From Simmondsia chinensis (taxonomy: Eukaryota > Streptophyta > Magnoliopsida > Caryophyllales > Simmondsiaceae), in assembly GCA_018398585.1 (NCBI GenBank), contig JAGTTD010000012.1, forward strand, positions 17,989,036 to 18,053,035: a stretch of DNA of 64,000 bases, written 5' to 3'. Positions 54,153-64,000 of this stretch are shown one piece after another. The notes below the pieces were generated by a model. That model was given only the letters and a program-made list of their open reading frames with translations, had not been told where the DNA came from and did not search any database. Position numbers and translations under genes: made by a program. Position 1 is the stretch's first letter. The number at the start of each line of letters is the position of its first letter.

Positions 54153-54955
54153 GGGAATTTATCACTTAGGTACCCCAATGCTTGAGGATTTATTAGTTAA
54201 GTATCTTGACATTTCCATGTATACATGAGGTAACCCGTAGTTTAAGACTTTAGTTGCTCAGGTACCTTAAAAATTTTATCGCCCAGCACCTTAGGGTTTA
54301 AGATTTTTATTATGATATTTCCAAGAGATCTTTTTTAAAAATGCAGTCTTGGCACTTGATTCCAACTTATGTGAGTATCCTATGTCGCATTCCAATGTAT
54401 TTTCACCCGAAAATGTTAACATGGTATATTATTTCGATAATATATAGTATGCTTGCTCTAGTGTAATTACTTTTCTTGAAATTCAATATTTTTTTTGCCG
54501 ATAAAGTAGTCATGAGCCATGGTAGCAATTTCTATGAAATATTTTTGTAGATGGGTTTGTCTAACAAGTGCCCCATGTTAAGACCTATTAAATACATATT
54601 TATTATTTATTTTTACTGATAACTTAACTCATTTTTATTGAAAATTGTGTCTTGTAATTAATGTTATGCATTTTGATTGGAAAATATTGTATACATTTTG
54701 TAAAAATAAAATTACATTGATTATGACTATCACAAAAGAAGATAAATTATGTGCATTTCTATGTATTATCATGTACCCTTTGACCACATGTTAGAAAAAA
54801 CCTTTTTAGATGCTATTAAAAATTCACTTGATTAGGTCAGAGGGTACCTAGATTATAAAATTTTAAAATCCAAAGTATCGCATTGTATATATTAAAATGT
54901 TAGGAATCTAAATGATAAATCTTAGAACCTTAGGATACCCAAGTGATAAATACTT
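54153..54955. mobile_element. MITE with about 110-bp inverted termini
   Basis: The left end (GGAATTTATCACTTAGGTAC) and the inverted right end (AGTATTTATCACTTGGGTAT) match imperfectly over about 110 bases. The interior is AT-rich without an ORF. Long termini suggest a Mutator-like non-autonomous element; flanking A-runs hide any duplication. Relatives: 44383-44985 and about 31415-32065. Confidence 0.6.
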
Positions 54956-55463
54956 AAAAAAAAAAAATCACTAAAAGAGGCATGCAATCTCACATTGGAG
55001 GATTATAGTGATGGAGCTTGATGCAGAACCAGATCAGGTGTTTGGCTTCATGGTCAATGCCAGAAATGAAGGATGGTGCTTTAATAAAATCCTATTTGAA
55101 TGCATCTTATGATCTCACAGTGATAGCAGTGGTGGAGGACCTTTTTTCCGATAAATTGCGAAAAAATTGCTAGACAAGCCGTCCATTCGCTAGGCGAGGC
55201 CTGATTCGGCCCGCATCAACACGGGGACCAAAAACAACCAACACAAAACAAAAAAAAAAGGAACAAACTGCTCGCCTCAAAACCCAACACATCAAACAAA
55301 GAGAACAGGACCAGAAAAGACACGGGGATAAAAAATAACAAAGCGCGCATAACCATCACAAACAGGGACCCTAGCTGAAGTAGAACCTATCTGAAGAAGA
55401 GACATAAGGCTAGCACAAGAACCGAGAACGGGGTTAAAGCCACAACCCAAACCCCAAGCCATA

Positions 55464-55799
55464 TCATTGGGCAAGAATATCTAACATAGCCGAGTCGAAG
55501 CCATCAAAGTTGAGAACCACCTGTTCGCCTATCTCTATTGCCCGCTCCGCTTTTAGGATCCTCTCATCATAATCTTCCTCCGTGATCTTCTGGATTCGGT
55601 TTTCCCCATTTTGTTTTTTCCTTTTTCCGGCTGTCTTAGACGATTTTTCAGCATTACTTGTAGGAGACATATCCTTCAGGAAGTCCTGCAACTCCCGCTT
55701 CTTTCTATCCTTCATCTTACGCTTGATCGCTTTTCTTTCTCTTTTTGTTGTGCAGAATTTTCCTTTTTCCTCCAGTCCGTGGTAGGCCCTTCCAAGCAT
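55464..55799 (-). pseudogene. L1 ORF1 C-terminal part
   Basis: This 111-codon frame is strongly basic in the middle (KRERKAIKRKMKDRKKREL) and acidic at the end, ending VVLNFDGFDSAMLDILAQ. Just upstream another piece reads EPEFPPGFEP, a proline motif common before the ORF1 end in plant L1 elements. No zinc knuckle was seen. Confidence 0.6.
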
Positions 55800-56462
55800 G
55801 AAGCTTAAACTTGCTGACTCTGCGGTAGCTTGAGAGTCACCGATTGCTGTTGTGGGCTCGAATCCTGGAGGGAATTCAGGCTCAGATATTGTTGACTCAT
55901 TATCACTGTTACTTCCCCGAGTACCAGTGACAGGCGTGGTTATCTGAGCTTGGTGTTGTTCAGTTGGAGCTTCATCATTCTCAATCCATGGCAGAAGTAG
56001 AGGAGGATGCTTTTAAATATTAAGCAAAAGCAGAAGTAAAAGGGAGTAGAGGAGGATGTGCCATCTGCTGTGAGGCGTAAGGCATGGCTTGCAAGAGCGA
56101 TCGCTGCAGGGCCCATCTCCCAATGATTTGGCCATTGAGGTGGAGGGAAACATGTCCAGACGACTGCCAAGCCACTCCCATCCCTTCATTTGCCAACCGC
56201 GGGGCAGGAATTCTAATCTCCTCACAAATAATCGAGCATTCTGGTACTAGATGCAGAGAAGGTTGAACCTGTGAAGAATGTCTAACCACAGTCGTGCATT
56301 TGTTTCCTTAGGGGAATGTGATGGGAAATAAGCCTGCTCCTTAACCAATCTAGCAGATGCAGCTCTGGACACCACGCTGGGAGAGTAGTCTGGTATCAGT
56401 ATAGAGTTTCCTTCTTTAACGAAGATCAAATGGGTTCCCCCATTGTGTTAAGCCTGGACAGT

Positions 56463-57327
56463 CTAGTGGATACATGTTGTGTGGCAGGTGTCAATCAGAA
56501 TCCTTGCAATGTCAACACATCTCATAATGGATGTTCTGGGATCCAACCTAAAGTACTTTCCCCTGAATTTGGCGATATCAGCAAAGCATTCATTTGACCA
56601 ATACTGGACAGGCAATTCATGGATCTTGAGCCAAACCCTTCTGTTAAGGGATCCAAGCGTCTCTCCAGAGTACTTATATACTTCTCCGAACATTCGTAGG
56701 AGAATCTCCTTACGGGGGCCGAGGTAGGCATCCATAGTGTCAATCGAATCACAAACCAGAATAAAGGAATTGTTGCTTAAGCCTTTAGGTGTAAGCCCGT
56801 ATAGGTCATTTTCGGTGATAAATGTAAGAACATCATCCATACTGACCTCAATAGATGAATGGGCAACTATTGACCGCTTAAGCCATGCCTCAGCACTCCT
56901 GTTGGCATTTGACACCACAATCCTCGAAAAATTTGCACAGACATCTTCCCCACCCCGATTAGGTGGTGTATTCCCCCGTTCCTAAATACCGCTTGCGTTT
57001 CTGGGCTGTTGGACTTCGTTTCGCTGCGGTTGACGTTGAGCGGATGGAAATAATGTTCTTCTGTCTGGGTTAGCCCATTGCACTCTAAGCCTGACACCCA
57101 CCACCCATTTTCCATTCATGGATGTAACTGCCTGCGTACGTAGCTTCATTCGGGTCATGAAACCGAACAAAGCCATAATTCCATCTAGACCTCAACCTTT
57201 TCTTCACAGGAACAAAGGTGTTGTAAATTGACTTGAAATCACGGAACACAGCCCTAAGCCACGAGTTTGTCGTTCTTTTTGGTAGGCCATCAACGAAGAT
57301 GGACCACCCTGCACCGGCAATCGACAT
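56463..57327 (-). pseudogene. L1 ORF1 N-terminal part: RRM and DUF4283-like domain
   Basis: The frame from 57327 starts MSIAGAGWSIFVDGLPKRTT. It carries an RRM with SIFVDGLP as first strand and NYGFVRFHDPNEAT as the RNP1 region. It shifts near 57090-57176 and continues from about 56918 as a domain with SFILVCDSIDTMD, RRVWLKIHELPVQYW and FRGKYFRLDP, which recalls DUF4283 of plant retroelements. ORF1 proteins bind element RNA in the ribonucleoprotein particle. At least one frameshift and one stop break it. Confidence 0.75.
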
Positions 57328-57345
57328 TTCAAGTGATCGGTTCTG

Positions 57346-57960
57346 TTGGCGTCCGGAGAAATAAGTGGTGCACGGTGATGATTGTTAACGATCGGGGGAG
57401 GAGGAGGTGGTGATGACTGTGGGTGGAGGAAGTGGTGATGGCAGTGAGTGACGGTGGAGTTGTAATTAGCGATGGCTAGTTTAGGAATGGAGAGGTGGTA
57501 AAGATGGCAGTGGGAGATGATGTGAGCAGGTGGAGGATGGAGGAAATTGGGGGTGGGAGATGGTGGGAGATGATGGGAGTGGGAGACGGATGGTGGTGGT
57601 TGGTGGTGGAATCTGGTGGTAGAGATGGAAATGGTGGTGGTTGTTGGTGGAGATGGAGGTCTGGTGGAGATGGCGATGGATGGTGATGGGATCTGGTGAT
57701 GGATGGTGGAGTGTGGTGATCAGTGGTGGAGTCTGATGGTGTGGTGCGTTGATGGAGGTCGGTGGTGGCGATGGGTGGTGGATATGGAGGTTGAGGAGGG
57801 AAGCGGTGTTAAAACGACGGACGGCAGCGAAGGTTGTACGACCGGCTCGGTAGGACGACAGTGAGTCCTTGAAGGTGGCTCTGGCCCCTGAGAGGCTGGC
57901 CACACGCCCACACGCACCGGGATAAGGTGGGGTGTGGGTTTTGTTACCGTTGGGATATGA
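57346..57960 (-). repeat. GGTGG/GATGG-rich low-complexity tract, probable LINE 5'UTR
   Basis: The plus strand is an irregular purine-rich array of GGTGGAGATGG, GGTGATGG and GGTGGTGG words from about 57380 to 57790. It lies just 5' of the LINE ORF1 and may be its 5'UTR. The long frames on either strand here reflect composition. Confidence 0.55.
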
Positions 57961-58482
57961 AAGAGAAAAGAGTCACTATTTTTAATTAGTCACTACTTTG
58001 GTATCTGCTCAAAATCCCATGAATAGTGAGGCTGGTGGTGATTGTCCATGTCTTGGTGTATATCAACGACTGATGTGGCGGAGAACAACGACGCTGCCTG
58101 GCCAATTCACCTTGGTGGTGGATTGGATGTGAGGGGTATTGTCAACTACATTGTGGTGCTAGGGGCTCAAATTTGGCGGTCACAGCTTTGGTGCTCCAAT
58201 TGTGATTATATTCATGTTGTCTCTAGTGCTTTACAAATAGTCTTGGAGGCGGCTGGTCATGAAGGGGAAAGAAAGAGAGGTGTGCTTCGATTGAATTGTT
58301 TGGGTTTTTAGTTAAAACAAGTTTTAAGATGGGTTAACATGACAAATAGAAAAATGTAAAAATTTAACATATTCTGGCATGAAGTTTAAAATTTAACATA
58401 TTCTTTTGAACTTGACAAGGCCTGCTGAGGCTTAACTTAAACAAAAAAAAACTCTCTCAGCCTAGGATTTAAAACATAGTAA

Positions 58483-58905
58483 TTGTTGGATATAAAATAT
58501 AATCAACCACTATCTCATAATATATCATGGATAAGATATTACGGGAAGTAGTGAGATACTCTCCCTGATAGGTAGGGAGAGTAGTTGAAAGATTTTAAGC
58601 CTATAAATACAGGCTCCTCTTAGCCAGTAATCATCTGTTAATAGGTATCAGTTATCTCTCCCTAATTAAATTTCTCTCTAGAGTCACTATCTTGACTCTT
58701 GGTTTTGGTGAGGTGGAATCCTCGAGAACTCTAGTGGCCCTCTAAATCGATACCACAAGTTTCTAAGGTGTTCTAGCAAGGTAGTAAGGCAAGTTTCAAT
58801 ACTCTTCTGCAATTGAAGTATTACTAAACTTTATGTTTAATTAATTACTTGTATTTTCCTTGAGTAATAATAATGAATAAACAAATAAAAGTCATGCTAT
58901 GCCTA
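58483..58905 (+). repeat. LTR-like sequence
   Basis: The stretch begins TGTTGGATATAAAATATAAT, has a CCTATAAATACAGGC box at about 58600, and ends in a TTGTATTTTCC/AATAAT zone typical of an LTR U5. It may be the 5' LTR of the decayed Copia element that follows, with gag deleted. Its right end and target duplication were not found. Confidence 0.4.
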
Positions 58906-59284
58906 TTTCAAAAAAAAAAAGGGAAACTTGGGTACTTGTGACAAAATGAAAATAAACAGATTGATTGGGTTTATTTAATTTTAAAAAGGTGCATGATTGA
59001 ATTTAAAAAGGGCTCATTTTTAGGTTTGTTCTTTTCATTAGGTTTGTAGGTGTTATAATCAAGTGGCCTATTTTGTTGCTAAAAGTCATTTGAGCTCTTC
59101 TTGTTGTCATATTTGGTGCGGCCGACCATCTCCAAACCTTATGTATCTTATTTCTAATGATCTGAATCATTCCTATAGCCTCCGGACTTTTTAATGTTAA
59201 AAAAAGGGCCTTTTGGGCTTTATAGAGAAGAGATGCTTGGATAGGCCTACAAAAGAAAGGATCCATTTGGCTCAGGGCCTCCAC

Positions 59285-61544
59285 AAAAATACTTATGCTT
59301 ACATCATTGAATCTCTTGACTTATGACATGCTCGTTAAAAATATGTTGATACCAACTCTACTAAAAGTTTAATAAAAATGAACCTAAATCCTAAAAGTAA
59401 CAATGATTTCGTTAAATGTGTAGTATATATAGAGGCTAAACGTGCTAAAAAAACCTCTTTAAACCAGTTGAGAGATAAAAGCTTCTTAAACAAGTTCACA
59501 ATGACATAGGATAGTTTAGAAACACATATGAGTAGGGTGGTAAATACATAACCTTTGTGGATATTCTAAATACACTATGATATGTCTCCTAAGGATTAAA
59601 AATATAGAAGAAGAAATGCTCTTAAAGTATGTGGCTGAGGTGAAAAATCAACTAGGAAGGAAAATCAAAAGGCTTAGCTTCGGTAAAGGAGGTGAATATG
59701 ATCCAGCAAGCCTTAAGAAATTTTGGGAGGAAAATTGTATAATACACGAACGAAATGCCCCTTGTAGTTCATAATGAATGCCATGGTAAAGGGACGAATA
59801 GAACTCTAAAGAACATGATGAATGACAAACTTATTAGCTCTGGACTTCCTGATAATATGTGGGAAAAACAATCATATTTGCTTGTCATAAAAAGTTTGAA
59901 AAAACATCTTATGAACAATAGAAAGGTCATTCCCCTAACCTAAAATAGTTAAAAGTGCAAGGATGTATGTCGAAAGTTAGACCACATGACTTCAAAAAAA
60001 AAAAAACCAAAATAGGACCTAATGCTATTGATTCCATTTTCATTGGATATGCCTATCACATTGTTGCGTACCGTTTCGTAATAAAATGTGATAATGACTC
60101 TTATGCATTTGGTAGAAGCATGGAATCCAGAGATGCACAACTTTATAAAGGATATATTTTCTACGAAATCTAGTGTCACTTATGATGCATAACTTCTTCC
60201 TTTGCCTCTATGTTCTACACCTTCTAGCTCTGATCAACTTCCATTATTGATATAGGCACTCCTGAAATAAGGAGTAAATGGTTAAGAATAAAGCAAACTT
60301 TGAACTTGATTTTTGTTACTACTTTCTTAATTGAAGATAATAAGTTAAATAACGAAATTTTGTGTGCCTACATGTTGGAAGAAGACCCAAGAACCTATAC
60401 GAAGGCCATAAATTCTATTGGTTCTGTTTCTTCAAAAATAGTATTAATAATGAACTATAGTAAATCCTCAATAATCACATAAGAGAGTTGAGAGACATTC
60501 CCAAAGGATGTAAACAAATTGGTTGCAAGTGGGCATTGAAAAAGAAATTGAAGTTCAATGGCTTTATATAGGTTTAAGGAACGATTTATGGTTGGGGGTT
60601 ACAGTCAAAGAAAGAGCATGGATTATTTGGACCAAAGAAAGAACATGGATTATTTTGATACATTTTCACCCTTCACTAAGATAAATGCTATTAAAACCTT
60701 GTTTTTCCTCGCATCTATTCATGACTTATAATAGAACAACTCAAGAGTTTTGTTGTTCACGGTCAAGAAAAGAAAGTGTCTAATGATATAAGAAATTTGA
60801 GAGCAATTTGCTTGCAAACAATTTGTGAATATGGTGATTCCTATATTTGCTGTATGTCTAACTTTAATATGTGCCTTTTTTGTCTATGTTGATGACATGT
60901 TAATTTCTAGCACAAACTTAAATATTATCATAAAGATTAAAATTTTATAAGTTCGTATTCAATACGAAAGTGTTAGTTGAGGCATGTGTGATTCTAGTAG
61001 CTATAATTATGAGAACTCCTAGAGGAATTAGCCTTAATTTATGTTCAAAAGATATTTAGAAAATTTGTCATGCTTAATATAGATCGTGGAATAGCACCAT
61101 ATGACCCCAGTATGCATCTGACTAAGCATAAATACGTTGAGATGTGTCAATCAGAGTATGTTGAGATTATTGGGGGTGTTATGTTCTTAATGAACATCAC
61201 CAAACTTAACATTGCATATGCAGCAGCAACAGCAACAACAACAACATACCCAGTGCCTCAAGGGTTCCCGCATAAGCAGGGTCTGGGAGTAATATTGCAT
61301 ATGCAATAAACAAATAATCCCAGTCAAGGACATTCCAATGCACTAAAGACGTGCTTAAATATTTGAAGAGCACTATGAATTGAGGGCTTCATTTCATAAA
61401 ATTTTCCTCTTTGTTGGAAGGATATATTAACGTCAACGTGGCTTCTCACAATTATGAAATTAATTCCACTAGTGGTTGTATGTTTACACTAGCTGAGAGT
61501 GCTATATCAAGGAAATCATCTAAGTAATCTTACACTATCAAATC
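59285..61544 (+). mobile_element. Heavily decayed Copia element (pol only)
   Basis: Fragments in Copia order are: pre-integrase domain (about 59300-59480), integrase core pieces in frames 59577-59774 and 59755-59943 (GKGGEYDPASLKKF, NRTLKNMM), the post-integrase region (59955-60173), reverse transcriptase scraps (60880-60905), the thumb (DRGIAPYDPSMHLTKHK), and RNase H (LNIAYA, then NSTSGCMFTLAESAIS). It stops exactly where the next LTR begins at 61545. No frame longer than 80 codons survives. Confidence 0.8.
61223..61293 (-). mobile_element. 71-bp RTE/SINE tail fragment inserted in the Copia pol
   Basis: Perfect 12-bp duplications ATTGCATATGCA (61211-61222, 61294-61305) enclose it. On the minus strand it is only the last part of the shared tail (AGACCCTGCTTATGCGGG, AGGCACTGGG) plus TTG repeats. 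Removing it restores the Copia string LNIAYAINK, which confirms the boundaries. Confidence 0.9.
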
Positions 61545-62233
61545 TGTTGATGTATTTTCAAAATTAAGTACTTAATGAAGTGTTTGAGGAGTGTTTCATA
61601 CTTGTTTATAATGTTTTTGGTTTAAGTATGGTGTTTGTCGGCACATGTGTTGAGTGTGTAGACACACAGTCCTGCAGAAACGCTCTCAGGGATCTGAGTG
61701 TCGACACACAGGTTCCGTGTATCAACACACAGATCTTACAAAACCGCGTGTGTTGAAGTGAGTGTCGGCACTCACTTCGACACATAATCTTACAGGAACC
61801 TCATGTGTCGATGTAAGTGTTGACACTCAGTTTGACATACAGTCTTACAGAAAGCTGTGTGAAGGTCTGTGTGTTGACACACAGCTTCAACAAATAGGGC
61901 AGTTTTGACCGTTATTTTGCGCGGTTAAGGTTGTTTTTGGCGGTTGTTTTGGATTGCTTTTGGAAAGATTGTGTTTACTAGCCTTTCTATAAATACCCTA
62001 CCATAAGCTTTGAAAGGACTTATGATGAATTTTATGAAAGATGTGTGAAAGTATCTAAAAGTTCATTCTCAATTTTTTCTTCCTCCCTACACATAATCTC
62101 ACTTTATTGTTCAGTTGTCGTTGTATCTCTGAGACTTTCACTACTCACGAAATAAATCTTAAGGACAGTGATTACACGGCCTCGATACTTGAAATGGTTT
62201 AAATATACCCGGTTCGTAAGAATTTCTCCAACA
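61545..62233 (+). repeat. 5' LTR of the nested Copia element
   Basis: The 689-bp LTR runs from TGTTGATGTATT to CTCCAACA, with a TATA box CTATAAATACCC at about 61990. Its U3 part holds the hairpin array at 61640-61890. The 3' partner lies outside the window. Confidence 0.75.
61640..61890. repeat. Array of GTGTCGACAC-type palindromes in the LTR U3
   Basis: About five diverged units of 50-60 bp each carry a short palindrome. Examples are GTGTGTAGACACAC, GTGAGTGTCGGCACTCAC, AAGTGTTGACACTC and GTGTGTTGACACACAG. Spacer words such as CTTACAGAAAGC and CTTACAGGAACC recur between them. Confidence 0.85.
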
Positions 62234-62262
62234 ATCTTAAGACTTATTTTTCATGGTTTGGG

Positions 62263-63220
62263 ATGGCTTCTTCCCTATGTGAGATGACAGTCAACTTCGT
62301 GAAACTTGATCAGTTTGATGGTGGAAACTTCCCCCAAAGGTAAAAGAAGATGCATTTTCAGATTACAATGCTGAACGTGGTGTATGTCCTAAATACACCA
62401 ATTCCAAATCCACCATTTGATGAGGAAACACTGTTCGAGCAATGAAACCCACTGAAGTGGGAGAATGATGACTATATTTGTAGGGGGCACGTCCTCAATG
62501 GCATGACGGATGCCCTTTTCAACATCTATTCTAATGTGCCTATCACCAAGGAGTTATGGGACGCTCTTGAAGCACGATACATGGCGGAGGACGCAACAAG
62601 TAAGAAATTCTTGGTTAGCCAATTTAATAGTTATAAAATGGTTGATAACCGTTCGGTCATGGAACAATTTCATGAAATAGAAAGAATATAAAACCATTTT
62701 AAACAACACAACATGAACACGGATGATATTATTGTTGTTTCCTCCTTGATAGACAAACTTCCTCCATCGTGGAAAGATATTAAGAAAGGTCTTAAACACA
62801 AAAAGGAAGATATGTCTATCGAGGAATTGGCTAACCATCTTCGCATTGAGGAAGGGTACAGGTTACAGGACGAAAACAAGGATCGCCCCCGTGACATTGG
62901 AAAGATTAATGTCATGGAAGAAGGACAATCGAGTCAAGGACTGAAACGAACCGGACACTTCCAAAAGCAATGTGATGACAAGAGGCCAAAGCCTGTCTAT
63001 TGGGAGTGTCATAAGCCCGGTCATTTGAGGAAGGACTGTTATCGCCTTAAGAACAAAAAAGGTAAAGGGATGGACCATTGTACTAAAAATTCGAATAATA
63101 ATTTCGTGGTGATGATATCCGGAATCAACCTCGTCCAAGATTATTTTGGTGGGTTGATTCAAGGGCTACGAAGCACATATGTAAAGATAGGAGGTTCTTT
63201 AAAGTGTTTGAGCCCATAGA
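62263..63220 (+). pseudogene. Copia gag remnant with altered zinc knuckle
   Basis: Gag starts MASSLCEMTVNFVKLDQFDG, is stopped at about 62342, 62443 and 62690, and continues with SNVPITKELWDALEARY and PSWKDIKKGLKHKKEDMS. The zinc knuckle reads YWECHKPGHLRKDC: the first Cys of the CCHC set is Tyr. A further broken string (NLVQDYFGGLIQGLRSTY) is the frame-shifted protease start. Confidence 0.85.
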
Positions 63221-63437
63221 CGATGGAATTATGTTGTTTATGGGTAATGGAGCAACCATACCGGTTAAGGGTAAGGGAAAAGTTGAACTACTTTTCACTT
63301 CGGGAAAAACCCTTACCTTGACCGATGTGTGTTATGCACCAGATGTGAAGAAGAACCTTGTATCCGGTAGCCTGTTGAATAGGTTCAGGTTTAAGTTGGT
63401 CTTTGAGGCCAACAAATTTGTATACCTACAAAAATAA
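63204..63437 (+). pseudogene. Copia protease C-terminal part
   Basis: The frame has MGNGATIPVKGKGKVELLF, LTDVCYAPDVKKNLVSGSLL and FKLVFEANKFVYL, the usual stretch after the Copia protease active site. The active-site region itself lies in another frame just upstream. Confidence 0.8.
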
Positions 63438-63475
63438 CAAGACTATAGTTTCCTTTGGTTTAAAGATGAACAAGC

Positions 63476-63910
63476 TTGCTTGATTTAGTGCATAGTGATT
63501 TGTGTGATTTTAAGAGCACTCCGACTTTAGGAGAAAAGAGATACTTCATTACTTTTATAGATGATTGCTCTAGATATTGTTATGTCTTTCTCATAAATTA
63601 TAAAGACAAATCACTTGACAAATTTAAGGTATTTAAAGCTGAAACTAATCTACATTGCGAAACTTTCTTAAAACGCCTTAGATATGATTGTGGCGGGGAG
63701 TATTATGATCCCAAATATTTCGAAACCACGGGAATAGTACCTTAGGTCACGGTAACTTATACGCCACAACAAAATGGCGTGGCTAAGCAGAAAAATTGGA
63801 CTGACTCGGTGATGGTTTTTGGGGGTGAGGCCATGCTTACGGCTTGTTATATCTTGAATTGTGTTTGTAATAAGAAAACTAAAATAACCCCCTATGAACA
63901 TTGGAACAAA
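63476..63910 (+). pseudogene. Copia integrase core remnant
   Basis: DLVHSDLCDFKSTPTLG, YFITFIDDCSRYCYVFL and a CGGEYYDPKYFETTGI string carry the first and second catalytic Asp region, the latter altered to RYDCGG. A TAG at about 63743 is followed by TYTPQQNGVAKQKN. The pre-integrase zinc domain expected before it has been deleted. Confidence 0.85.
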
Positions 63911-64000
63911 TGAGCCCTGAATTTAAGTTATTTTAGAGTTCGGGGGTTTAGGGCAGTTGTTAAAGTCCTTGAACCTAAAAGGAAAAAGTTGGGTGAGAGA

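Larger units (their letters stand above)
55143..57345 (-). mobile_element. ORF1-only L1-type LINE
   Basis: On the minus strand a broken ORF1 (RRM, then a DUF4283-like domain, then a Pro-rich and a basic region) is followed almost directly by a 3'UTR ending in CAATTTATCGGAAAAAAGG. Endonuclease and reverse transcriptase (ORF2) are absent. An RRM in ORF1 is a feature of the BNR-type subgroup of plant L1 LINEs. Missing ORF2 points to an internal deletion or to a half-LINE like mammalian HAL1. Confidence 0.7.
61545..64000 (+). mobile_element. Third Copia element, nested, running off the window
   Basis: It starts with an LTR inserted into the RNase H region of the decayed Copia element before it. 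Gag, zinc knuckle, protease and integrase pieces follow in Copia order. The window ends within integrase or the region just after it. Stops and a missing pre-integrase segment between about 63440 and 63476 show it is defective. Confidence 0.85.

Noticed and set aside
57481..57903. 140-codon minus-strand frame rich in His, Pro, Ser and Thr
   Set aside because: It comes from a low-complexity GGTGG/GATGG tract that leaves several frames open by composition; no domain is visible.
58042..58311. 89-codon plus-strand frame
   Set aside because: No recognisable motif, no supporting neighbours, and located beside the LINE 5' region.

Overview
The window is nuclear DNA of a flowering plant with a transposon-rich genome. 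It holds one large intron-rich gene with canonical GT-AG introns, a mitochondrial nad6 copy lodged in an intron, plant-type Copia, Gypsy, L1, RTE, hAT and Tourist-like elements, and Au-SINE-like sequences. The species cannot be told from the sequence; long introns packed with young insertions suggest a medium to large, probably eudicot, genome.

Region 1 (1-30.1 kb) is a single plus-strand gene for an AAA+ ATPase. It can be rebuilt as 22 coding exons whose phases all agree and whose lengths sum to exactly 3000 nt (999 residues plus stop). It matches the Arabidopsis At1g50140/At3g19740 family. Its introns carry L1 and RTE LINE remnants, a mitochondrial DNA insertion (about 11.5-14.7 kb), a 699-bp non-autonomous hAT element, a 5S-headed SINE, and a complete 2.1-kb LTR element. 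The only recognisable ORF in that LTR element resembles an RRM of polypyrimidine tract-binding proteins.

Region 2 (30.1-46.2 kb) has no host gene that I can support. It is AT-rich and holds hairpin MITEs, a long AT microsatellite, a decayed minus-strand Gypsy element (36.2-40.7 kb), a nested MITE pair, and a complete 5S-headed SINE (45.1-45.4 kb).

Region 3 (46.2-64 kb) is a transposon graveyard. It holds a decayed full-length Copia element whose 5' LTR was split by a hAT-like element, an ORF1-only L1 LINE on the minus strand, a second broken Copia element, and a third Copia element inserted into the second and running off the window.

The strongest candidates for something undescribed are: (a) a SINE family with a 5S rRNA-derived head and a tail shared with an RTE LINE that lies in the same window, seen twice with target-site duplications; and (b) the small LTR element that has captured a PTB-like RNA-binding domain.
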